The notes under the pieces: generated by a model
Databases searched by the model: none
What the model was told of the DNA's origin: nothing
Seen by the model: only the letters and a program-made list of their open reading frames with translations
In this document: piece after piece, positions 1-7,063 of the stretch
Position numbering within the stretch: the first letter of the stretch is position 1
How the letters are laid out: every line of letters starts with the position of its first letter
Made by a program: the position numbers and the translations under genes
Origin: an uncultured Clostridia bacterium
GTDB taxonomy: Bacteria > Bacillota > Clostridia > TANB77 > CAG-508
Assembly: GCA_947628885.1 (NCBI GenBank)
Contig: CANRBO010000030.1
Coordinates: forward strand, 1 to 11,063
Reading direction: 5' to 3'
Length of the DNA stretch: 11,063 bases

Positions 1-545
1 AAAATGAAGAAGATAAAATGACATTAGATGACTGGAAGACACAGGACACAATGGATTATGAGTTAGTAGATGCAAAAGAAATAGATGAAGAAAAGCTACT
101 AAAAGAAAATAGTATGTTGTCAAAGGTACTACTAATAGAAAGACTGCAGAATATAGATGAAGCAAGAGAGTTAGCTAAAAAGATAATGAAACAAGAAATG
201 CCAAAAGAGATGAGGGAAAGAATCAATTTGTATATGGTAGTGCTAATAGCACAAAACTTAAAAATGCCTCAATCAGAGGTAAAAAAGATTATCAAAAATA
301 GAAGGGAGGTTGGAAAGATGCAAGTAGATGAGATGTTACAAAGGGAAGCAAGAAGATTAAGAAAAGAAGGCATAGCTGTTGGCGAGGCTAGAGGTAAAGC
401 TATAGGAGATAAAAGTAGAAAAATGATAATGATAAGAAACTTAATTATTAAAAATGTACAAGATGATATAATAAAATATTGTGCAGAAATAAGTGATAAG
501 GAATTAAAGCAAATCAAGCAAGAGTTAGTTAGACAAAATGCGTAA
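1..545 (+). CDS. C-terminal part of an Rpn/PD-(D/E)XK transposase-like protein (5' partial)
   Basis: The reading frame is open to the left edge: codons before the first ATG (18) read N-E-E-D-K without a stop. The gene therefore starts outside the window, and ATG 18 is probably internal. The visible part, about 180 residues, is charged and helical with no membrane segment. It contains an 'LSKVLLIERLQNIDEAREL' stretch and then a run 'LQREARRLRKEGIAVGEARGKAIG' (shown split: LQREARRLRKEG, then IAVGEARGKAIG). Such R/E/G-rich coiled tails are common at the C-terminus of Rpn-family recombination-promoting nucleases and related putative transposases. The nuclease core (D...E-x-K) would lie upstream and is not seen, so the assignment rests only on the tail. 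It could be another coiled-coil protein. The stop (543-545) is followed by a gap with a strong inverted repeat, so this gene probably does not belong to the leuS unit. Confidence 0.4.
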   Translation, partial: NEEDKMTLDDWKTQDTMDYELVDAKEIDEEKLLKENSMLSKVLLIERLQNIDEARELAKKIMKQEMPKEMRERINLYMVVLIAQNLKMPQSEVKKIIKNRREVGKMQVDEMLQREARRLRKEGIAVGEARGKAIGDKSRKMIMIRNLIIKNVQDDIIKYCAEISDKELKQIKQELVRQNA

Positions 546-572
546 TTATTAAATGACATTTTTTTAAATTAT

Positions 573-611
573 ATACTTGCCTATAATAATTAAAATATTA
601 TAGGCAAGTAT
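573..611. repeat. Perfect 16-bp inverted repeat, possible terminator
   Basis: Arms 573-588 and 596-611 are exact reverse complements (core TACTTGCCTATAAT / ATTATAGGCAAGTA) around a 7-nt AT loop. It lies 28 nt after the upstream stop codon, the usual place for a terminator. However, the T-run (558-565) precedes the stem on the + strand and no clean T-tract follows it, so intrinsic termination would be weak. It may act as a 3'-end stabiliser or a protein-binding palindrome instead. Confidence 0.5.
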
Positions 612-683
612 TAAAATGTAATATGAAATTGATTAATAATAATCTAAAAATGACTATTTTTTAATCAAAAAATATAGCTTTTT

Positions 684-770
684 ATACATAGTTGTAGTAT
701 AATGTACTTGACGTTTATTATAAATAATGGACGTTGACATTAAAAGAAAATCTACAACTATGTATTTTTT
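684..770 (+). terminator. Long-loop terminator-like hairpin in front of leuS
   Basis: Arms 684-697 (ATACATAGTTGTAG) and 752-765 (CTACAACTATGTAT) are perfectly complementary over 14 bp, and TTTTT (766-770) follows directly, as in an intrinsic terminator. The 54-nt loop holds a second hairpin: 711-720 pairs with 725-734 (ten pairs including two G-U, tetraloop TAAA). A further 5-bp helix, 701-705 with 737-741, lies outside it. Transcripts arriving from upstream could end here. Transcripts starting inside the loop would lack the left arm and could not form the outer stem. No T-box consensus is present in the leader. Confidence 0.55.
698..703 (+). promoter_or_regulatory. Candidate -10 box for leuS
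   Basis: TATAAT matches the sigma-A -10 consensus exactly, 95 bp ahead of the leuS start, with predicted initiation near 709-711. No good -35 hexamer is found 16-18 bp upstream (675-680 reads TAGCTT), so either the promoter is weak or activated, or the match is chance in AT-rich DNA. The direct repeat GACGTT (710-715 and 730-735, 20 bp apart) lies just downstream and could be an operator or simply the two arms of the inner hairpin. Confidence 0.4.
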
Positions 771-792
771 CTAGGAAGGAATTAATTTTAAA

Positions 793-3255
793 ATGTATAA
801 TTTTAAAGAAATTGAACAAAAGTGGCAAGATAAGTGGGAAAAGGAAGGTACATTTAATGCAAAAAATGACTACACATTACCAAAATGGTATGGTTTGATA
901 GAGTTTCCATATCCTTCAGGACAAGGTCTTCATGTAGGACATCCTCGTAGTAATACGGCATTGGATATAATTGCAAGAAAGAGAAGGATGCAAGGATATA
1001 ATGTGTTATATCCAATTGGTTTTGATGCCTTTGGATTACCAGCTGAAAATTATGCTATAAAAAATCATATACATCCAAAAATAATTACAAAGCAAAATAC
1101 AGATCATTTTAGAAAACAATTAAAATCACTTGGATTTTCTTTTGATTGGTCTAGAGAGATTAATACAACAGATCCAAATTATTATAAATGGACTCAATGG
1201 ATTTTTATACAATTATTTAAACATGGTTTGGCTTACAAAGCTACAATGCCAATCAATTTCTGCACTGGCTGTAAAGTTGGTTTAGCTAATGAAGAAGTTG
1301 TAAATGGTGTTTGTGAAAGATGCGGAAGTCCAGTTGTTCAAAAGGAAAAATCTCAATGGATGTTAAAAATCACAGAATATGCACAAAGACTTATTGATGA
1401 TTTAGATGATTTGGATTTCTTGGATAAAATCAAAGCTCAACAGAAAAACTGGATTGGAAGAAGTGAAGGTGCTGAAGTTAATTTCAAAATCAAAGATAGT
1501 GATGATAGTCTACTTGTTTATACAACTAGACCTGACACTTTATTTGGGGCGACCTACATGGTTGTTTCTCCGGAACATCCATTTATTAACAAGCACAAAG
1601 ATATGATAAAGAATTTGGATGAAGTAAAAGAGTACCAAGAAAAAGCTTCTATGAAATCTGATTTTGAAAGATCAGAATTGAACAAGGAGAAAACTGGTGT
1701 TGAAATAAAAGGTATAAAAGCTATTAATCCATTGACAAATGAAGAAATTCCAATATGGATTTCTGATTATGTTTTAATTACTTATGGAACAGGTGCGATA
1801 ATGGCTGTACCAGCACATGATGACAGAGATTTCGAATTTGCTAAAAAGTTCAATTTGCCTATTAAAAAGGTAATAGTTTCTAAGGAAGAATTTGCTAAAT
1901 ACAAGGTTGATGAAGGACAAGCAAATAGCAAAATAGATGACAAAGAAATGACGGAAGCTTTTACAGATGTAGAAAATGGAGTTGCAATTAATTCAGAATT
2001 TTTAAATGGATTAGAGTCAAAAGATGCAATAAATAAGGCAATAGAGTATATTGAAGAAAATAAATTAGGAAGCAGAAAAGTAAATTACAAACTACGTGAT
2101 TGGGTATTCTCACGTCAAAGATATTGGGGAGAGCCAATCCCAATGGTTTATTGTGATGACTGTGGTTGGGTTCCAGTTCCTGAAGAAGAGTTACCATTAA
2201 AATTGCCTGAAATAAAAGATTATGAACCAGGAGAAAATGGAGAATCACCTTTGGCAAAACAAACAGACTGGATAAATACCAAATGTCCACATTGTGGCAA
2301 ACCAGCTAAACGTGAGACTGATACTATGCCTCAATGGGCTGGTTCATCATGGTATTACTTAAGATACATGGATCCACATAATGACAAGGAATTCGTTTCT
2401 AAGGAAGCATTGGAGTATTGGTCACCAGTTGACTGGTACAACGGTGGTATGGAGCATACAACACTTCACTTGTTATATTCAAGATTTTGGCATAAATTTT
2501 TATATGATTTAGGCAAAGTTCCAACAAAAGAACCATATCAAAAACGTACATCACATGGTATGATTCTTGGTGAAAATGGCGAGAAAATGTCTAAATCAAA
2601 AGGTAATGTTATAAATCCTGATGATATAGTTAGAGAGTTTGGAGCAGATAGCTTTAGAGTATATGAAATGTTTATGGGACCATTTGATCAAACAGCAGAG
2701 TGGTCTATGGACAGCATTAGGGGTTGCAATAAGTTTTTGGACAGAGTATGGTCATTGCAAGATATTTTAGTAGAAGGTGATCAATATTCAAAAGAGACAG
2801 AAAATATGATGCACAAGGCAATAAAAAAGGTTTCTAATGACATTGAAGAAATGAAATATAATACTTCAGTATCAACATTTATGACAATGGTAAATGAGTT
2901 TAGCAAGCTTAAGAAAATAAATAAAAAAGAATATGAAACATTTTTACAATTGTTAAATCCATTTGCACCACATATTACTGAAGAAATATGGGAGAGATTA
3001 GGTCACACAAATCAGCTTGCTTATGAGCCTTGGCCAAAATATGATGAGGAAAAAACAATTGATGAATCAATAGATTTGCCGGTACAAATTAATGGAAAAT
3101 TAAGAGCAAATATTCAAATTCAAAAAGATGAAGATAAAGATAGCATAAAGGCAAAAATTCATGAAAATGAAAAGATACAGGCTTACATTGAAGGAAAAGA
3201 AATCGTAAAAGAAATATATGTACCAAATAGAATTTACAATATAGTTATAAAATAG
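793..3255 (+). CDS. leuS: Leucyl-tRNA synthetase
   Basis: This class I aminoacyl-tRNA synthetase charges tRNA-Leu with leucine in the cytosol, using ATP, and hydrolyses mischarged products in its CP1 editing domain. All landmarks are visible in 820 residues, a normal length for bacterial LeuRS. The HIGH motif is HVGH at 47-50. A zinc ribbon has Cys157, Cys160, Cys174 and Cys177. The editing domain has the threonine-rich TTRPDT at 244-249 and HDDRD at 342-346, whose last Asp corresponds to the conserved editing Asp (Asp345 in E. coli). A second CxxC pair is at 454/457 and 498/501, and KMSKS is at 598-602. The C-terminus has the anticodon-binding and C-terminal tRNA-binding domains. The ATG at 793 has an AGGAAGGA Shine-Dalgarno at 773-780, with a long 12-nt spacer. 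In Firmicutes leuS is often under T-box control; here no T-box is seen, but an unusual hairpin leader is. Confidence 0.99.
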   Translation: MYNFKEIEQKWQDKWEKEGTFNAKNDYTLPKWYGLIEFPYPSGQGLHVGHPRSNTALDIIARKRRMQGYNVLYPIGFDAFGLPAENYAIKNHIHPKIITKQNTDHFRKQLKSLGFSFDWSREINTTDPNYYKWTQWIFIQLFKHGLAYKATMPINFCTGCKVGLANEEVVNGVCERCGSPVVQKEKSQWMLKITEYAQRLIDDLDDLDFLDKIKAQQKNWIGRSEGAEVNFKIKDSDDSLLVYTTRPDTLFGATYMVVSPEHPFINKHKDMIKNLDEVKEYQEKASMKSDFERSELNKEKTGVEIKGIKAINPLTNEEIPIWISDYVLITYGTGAIMAVPAHDDRDFEFAKKFNLPIKKVIVSKEEFAKYKVDEGQANSKIDDKEMTEAFTDVENGVAINSEFLNGLESKDAINKAIEYIEENKLGSRKVNYKLRDWVFSRQRYWGEPIPMVYCDDCGWVPVPEEELPLKLPEIKDYEPGENGESPLAKQTDWINTKCPHCGKPAKRETDTMPQWAGSSWYYLRYMDPHNDKEFVSKEALEYWSPVDWYNGGMEHTTLHLLYSRFWHKFLYDLGKVPTKEPYQKRTSHGMILGENGEKMSKSKGNVINPDDIVREFGADSFRVYEMFMGPFDQTAEWSMDSIRGCNKFLDRVWSLQDILVEGDQYSKETENMMHKAIKKVSNDIEEMKYNTSVSTFMTMVNEFSKLKKINKKEYETFLQLLNPFAPHITEEIWERLGHTNQLAYEPWPKYDEEKTIDESIDLPVQINGKLRANIQIQKDEDKDSIKAKIHENEKIQAYIEGKEIVKEIYVPNRIYNIVIK

Positions 3256-3334
3256 TTGAATTATTGAGAAAATTTTGAAAGATTGCAATCAATTTACAAC
3301 GAATTAGTGCTTCAGGAAGGAAAGGTAATAAAAA

Positions 3335-5134
3335 ATGGCTAAATCAAAGAATAATGAATCAAAAGTTAAAGAAGGCAAAGAAAAACTGATAAAAAAGAAA
3401 AAAGCAGTGTCCAAAAAAGACTCAGGCAGTAAAGATAAGAAATCATTGAACATTGCATTTAATATTCTAGCAATATTTTGTATAGCAATATTCTGCATAT
3501 CAGTAGTGCCAAAAGGTTTACAAAATGATACGTTTTATACAATCAAAATAGGACAACTAATTAGAGAAAATGGCATAGATTATCAAGATCATTTCTCATG
3601 GCATGAAAATTTACCTTACATGTATCCACATTGGTTGTATGATGTGATAATATCGTTGATATTTGACTTCGCAGGTGGATATACAGGGCTATATATTTCA
3701 ACAATGATACTTTCAGTAATACTTGGAGTGTTGCTATATTTTACAAACAAGAAAATATCAAAAAATTCACTTATATCGTTTGTACTTACAATTGGACAAA
3801 TGGAAATAATGAGAGAATACATTGCTGTAAGGGCTCAGCTAGTTACATTTATTCTCTTCGTAGCGACATTATTGCTGATAGTAAAATACTTAGAAAAACC
3901 AAAGGTGCGATATGCAATAGGATTGATAATAATACCAATTTTAATTGCGAATATACACTCTGCGGTATTTCCATTTTACTTCGTGTTATATCTACCATTT
4001 TTAGCAGAGTATGCAATAGCGTCAATTATAGACTGGCATCTTCCACATAAAGTGTATCAATTGTGGATAAATGCTAGAATAAAATCGACAAACAAAAAGT
4101 TGAAAAAGGTTTCAAAGGATAAAGTTGAAAAATATCAGACTTGTTTACAAGATTTGAATAAAAAGCTAGAAAAATCTAATTCTACATTTGAAATGAATTT
4201 GATAAAACAAAATGATAGAAGAAAGAAACCTTATAAAGTAGTTATTGAAAAAAATAAAAATGTAATAAAATTATTTATAATAATGATTATATGCTTATTT
4301 ACAGGACTTCTTACACCAATAAAAGATATGCCTTATATGTATACTTATAAAATTATGCAAGGAAATACAACCAAAAGTATAAGTGAGCATTTACCTTTGA
4401 CATTAATTGATAATATGCCAATTTTGGTAACATTGACAATTACTATGGCACTTGCAATTTTTACAAAATTAAAGTTAAGATTAAGAGATATATTTTTATT
4501 TGGTGGACTTACATTTTTAGCATTAATGACAAGAAGACAAGTTTCAATGCTGGTGTTATTTGGTGGAACAGTTATTGCATCAATGCTTGCAAATCTTATA
4601 GAAATGTATGATAAAACTGGTACAGAGGATTTTATGAGATATGCAACAAGTGCATTAGGAGAGATATTAACAGTACTGCTAGTATTTATAGTAAGTATTG
4701 GTATGTATAAGAAAAATATTAATGTTGAATATATAAGTAAAAGTAGCTATCCAATCGAAGCTGTAAATTGGATAAAAGAAAATCTTGACTATAAAAATAT
4801 TAAAATGTTTAACGACTATAATTATGGAAGTTATATGCTTATGAACGATGTGCCAGTATTTATCGATTCGAGATGCGATTTATATACTCCGGAATTCAAT
4901 GGTACTTATAATAAAGATGAAAAGAAATATGAAGGACAAGATATATTTACAGATTATATTAATATTTCAAATATTTCAACATGGTATGATACAAAGTTTG
5001 AAGAATATGGTATAACTCATGTAATTTGTAAGGCAAATTCTAAATTAAAAATGCTTTTACAAAGAGATGAAAAATACAAAGAATTATATAAAGATTCGAA
5101 CTTTATAATTTATGAGAGAACCTTAGAAGAATAA
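3335..5134 (+). CDS. Polytopic membrane protein, probable GT-C type glycosyltransferase
   Basis: This 599-residue protein has a lysine-rich cytosolic N-terminus (1-37) and about ten hydrophobic segments (roughly 39-57, 101-112, 117-136, 165-186, 192-233, 311-327, 362-378, 386-422 and 441-457). The first extracytoplasmic loop, 64-103, contains 'NDTFYTIKIGQLIRENG' and 'DHFSW', the layout of GT-C enzymes that use polyprenyl-linked sugars and place an acidic motif after the first membrane helix. A soluble C-terminal domain (460-599) contains 'MFNDYNYGSYM' and 'VFIDSRCDLY', recurrent in large uncharacterised GT-C-like membrane proteins. A very basic, coiled-coil-like insert (about 240-308) separates the two membrane halves. 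Sugar donor and acceptor cannot be deduced. The gene follows leuS by 79 bp, with AGGAAGGAAAGG at 3314-3325 ahead of the ATG. No terminator is visible between them, so co-transcription is plausible. Confidence 0.6.
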   Translation: MAKSKNNESKVKEGKEKLIKKKKAVSKKDSGSKDKKSLNIAFNILAIFCIAIFCISVVPKGLQNDTFYTIKIGQLIRENGIDYQDHFSWHENLPYMYPHWLYDVIISLIFDFAGGYTGLYISTMILSVILGVLLYFTNKKISKNSLISFVLTIGQMEIMREYIAVRAQLVTFILFVATLLLIVKYLEKPKVRYAIGLIIIPILIANIHSAVFPFYFVLYLPFLAEYAIASIIDWHLPHKVYQLWINARIKSTNKKLKKVSKDKVEKYQTCLQDLNKKLEKSNSTFEMNLIKQNDRRKKPYKVVIEKNKNVIKLFIIMIICLFTGLLTPIKDMPYMYTYKIMQGNTTKSISEHLPLTLIDNMPILVTLTITMALAIFTKLKLRLRDIFLFGGLTFLALMTRRQVSMLVLFGGTVIASMLANLIEMYDKTGTEDFMRYATSALGEILTVLLVFIVSIGMYKKNINVEYISKSSYPIEAVNWIKENLDYKNIKMFNDYNYGSYMLMNDVPVFIDSRCDLYTPEFNGTYNKDEKKYEGQDIFTDYINISNISTWYDTKFEEYGITHVICKANSKLKMLLQRDEKYKELYKDSNFIIYERTLEE

Positions 5135-5229
5135 GATGTAAGTTGATTTTAAAGAAAATTAATTTTGTGGTTAAGTAAATTTGAAAAAAATTGCAGTCAA
5201 ATGAGTTTCTTGTGGAGATTTGATAAAGT

Positions 5230-6168
5230 ATGGAAGAAAGGTTATATAAGGTTAATTTAAAAGATGCTAATCAAAGGCTTGATATGTATGTAGCAAGCCT
5301 TGATATGCGTTTTACAAGAAGTATGGCTCAAAAGAAAATAAAAAATGGAACAATAACTGTAAATAATAAAATTCAAAAAGAATCTTATAATGTAAAAGAA
5401 AATGATGAAATTAAAATTTTAATAGAACCACCAAAGGAAACTAATCTAAAGGCCCAAAACATTGATTTAAACATAGTTTATGAAGATGAGTATATTTTAG
5501 TTGTAAACAAGGAAAAAGGTATGGTAGTGCATCCAGGCAATGGAAATCAAGAAGGAACATTAGTAAACGCCATACTTAATCATTGCAAAGATAGCCTTTC
5601 AGGAATTGGTGGAGAAATAAGACCAGGGATAGTACATAGACTTGATAAAGATACGTCAGGACTTATTATTGTAGCAAAATGTGATGAAGCACATTTAGAT
5701 ATTTCACAACAAATAAAAGAACACAAAGTAACAAAAATATACACAGCATTAGTGAGAGGCAATATAGCAGAAGAACAAGCAACAATAAATATGCCAATAG
5801 CAAGAAGTAAGCAAGATAGAAAGAAAATGGAAGTTAGTCGAGACGGAAAGGAAGCCATAACACACATAAAGGTCATAAAAAGATATGGCAATTATACTCT
5901 GTTAAAAGTTAAGATTGATACTGGTAGGACTCATCAAATAAGAGTTCATTTAGCTAAAATAGGACATCCGGTAGTTGGAGATGAAGTATATTCAAATGGC
6001 AAAAATGAATTTGATGTTCATGGACAAATGTTGCATAGCACAATATTAGAATTTGTTCATCCAATTACTAAGGAAAAAATGCACTTTGAGGCAAAACTTC
6101 CACAGTATTTTGAAGATGTGTTAGCTAAATTAGATAATAGGTTTATGGGTAACCTTTTAAAAACCTAA
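5230..6168 (+). CDS. RluA/RluD-family pseudouridine synthase
   Basis: The product, 312 residues, isomerises specific uridines to pseudouridine, in this family usually in 23S rRNA and sometimes in tRNA. An N-terminal S4 RNA-binding domain (about 15-63) precedes the catalytic domain, which shows 'VVHPGNG' (99-105), the motif HRLDKDTSGL (136-145) with catalytic Asp139, and RTHQIRVHL (233-241) followed by GHPVVGD. Length and domain order match RluD/YlyB-type enzymes. Which uridines are modified cannot be told, because Firmicutes carry several paralogues, so no symbol is assigned. The ATG has a GGAG site at 5214-5217. The 95-bp gap from the membrane protein has no terminator. Only 23 bp separate it from the next pseudouridine synthase, so the two are probably co-transcribed. 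Confidence 0.95.
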   Translation: MEERLYKVNLKDANQRLDMYVASLDMRFTRSMAQKKIKNGTITVNNKIQKESYNVKENDEIKILIEPPKETNLKAQNIDLNIVYEDEYILVVNKEKGMVVHPGNGNQEGTLVNAILNHCKDSLSGIGGEIRPGIVHRLDKDTSGLIIVAKCDEAHLDISQQIKEHKVTKIYTALVRGNIAEEQATINMPIARSKQDRKKMEVSRDGKEAITHIKVIKRYGNYTLLKVKIDTGRTHQIRVHLAKIGHPVVGDEVYSNGKNEFDVHGQMLHSTILEFVHPITKEKMHFEAKLPQYFEDVLAKLDNRFMGNLLKT

Positions 6169-6180
6169 ATATATTATACA

Positions 6181-6185
6181 AGGAG
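6181..6185 (+). promoter_or_regulatory. Shine-Dalgarno site fixing a TTG start
   Basis: AGGAG ends 6 nt before TTG at 6192. The next in-frame ATG (codon 10) would remove the beginning of the S4 domain, so the TTG start is preferred. Confidence 0.8.
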
Positions 6186-6191
6186 TAAGTC

Positions 6192-6929
6192 TTGGAAAAT
6201 GTAAGGCTACAAAAATACATGGCAGATTGTGGGATTTGTTCAAGAAGAAAAGCAGAAGAGCTTATATTACAAGGTAAAATTAAGGTAAATGGAAAAGTAG
6301 TACAAGAGCTTGGAAGCAAGGTAAATCCGGAAAAAGATACGGTTATGTATAATGATAGAAAAATAACACTAGAAGAAAATAAAGTGTATATATTACTAAA
6401 TAAACCAATAGGATATGTAACAACTGTAAAAGAACAATTTGGAAGAGATAAAGTTACTGATTTAATCAAAGGTGTAAAAGAAAGATTAATCCCAGCGGGA
6501 AGGCTAGATATGTACACATCAGGAGCTTTGATTTTATCAAATGACGGAGAGTTTATAAATAAATTAACACATCCAAAAAATGAGATTGAAAAGACTTACA
6601 ATGTTACAATTGCTGGTGTGGTAAATAATGAAGATTGTGAAAAGTTAAAAAATGGTGTGCGAATTAATTTAAGTAATAATGATGAATATTTTACTAAACC
6701 TGCAAAAGTCAAAATTTTAAAAATTGATGAAGAAAAACATTTGTCAAGAATACAAATCACAATACATGAAGGCAAAAATAGAGAGATAAGAAAAATGTGT
6801 GAAGCAATAGGGAAAAAAGTATTAGCATTACACAGATCTAAAATAGGCAGTATTGATGTAAAAGACTTGAAAATAGGAAGGTGGAGATATTTAACTAAAG
6901 AAGAAATCAAAAGGCTATTAAATAGATAA
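6192..6929 (+). CDS. rluB: RsuA/RluB-family pseudouridine synthase
   Basis: This 245-residue enzyme is predicted to form a pseudouridine in rRNA; in Firmicutes this branch (RluB type) normally acts on the peptidyl-transferase region of 23S rRNA. An S4 domain occupies about 3-50 ('RLQKYMADCGICSRRKAEEL'). The catalytic domain begins with 'VYILLNKPIGYVTT' (65-78), carries GRLDMYTSG (103-111) with catalytic Asp106, and ends with 'HEGKNREIRKMCEAIG', a family hallmark. The residues after the catalytic Asp read M-Y where many family members have Y-D or Y-N. This is a tolerated position and not evidence of inactivity. Translation starts at TTG. The rluB symbol rests on family resemblance; RluE/RluF-like or RsuA roles are not excluded. 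The stop is followed at once by an AT-only hexamer repeat. Confidence 0.9.
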   Translation: MENVRLQKYMADCGICSRRKAEELILQGKIKVNGKVVQELGSKVNPEKDTVMYNDRKITLEENKVYILLNKPIGYVTTVKEQFGRDKVTDLIKGVKERLIPAGRLDMYTSGALILSNDGEFINKLTHPKNEIEKTYNVTIAGVVNNEDCEKLKNGVRINLSNNDEYFTKPAKVKILKIDEEKHLSRIQITIHEGKNREIRKMCEAIGKKVLALHRSKIGSIDVKDLKIGRWRYLTKEEIKRLLNR

Positions 6930-7015
6930 ATAAAAATGTAAATAAAGATAAATAAAAATATAAATGAAAATATAAATAAAAATAAAAATATAAATAAAAA
7001 TGTAAATATAAATAG
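6930..7015. repeat. AT-rich hexanucleotide tandem repeat (AATRWA)n
   Basis: From 6951 to 7013 the sequence is ten and a half head-to-tail hexamers of the form AAT-(A/G)(A/T)A: AATAAA, AATATA, AATGAA, AATATA, AATAAA, AATAAA, AATATA, AATAAA, AATGTA, AATATA, AAT. A less regular A/T stretch extends it to the rluB stop codon. The + strand contains no C between 6916 and 7018. The repeat sits between rluB and the S1 gene, and no terminator or consensus promoter can be recognised in it. Confidence 0.85.
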
Positions 7016-7063
7016 ATTCAAAATAGTTTCATTTAAATAGATAAAAACAAAGGATGATAAAAA

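Noticed and set aside
734..764. TTGACA (734-739) as a -35 box for leuS
   Set aside because: The only -10-like sequence downstream (TATGTA, 759-764) is poor and 19 bp away, inside the right arm of the hairpin.
727..774. A 15-codon reading frame (MDVDIKRKSTTMYFF) in the leuS leader, with its stop overlapping the Shine-Dalgarno site
   Set aside because: It has no ribosome-binding site and no leucine codons, so a leader-peptide attenuator is not supported.
6951..7013. CRISPR-like repeat array
   Set aside because: The units are contiguous 6-mers without spacers, so this is a simple-sequence repeat.
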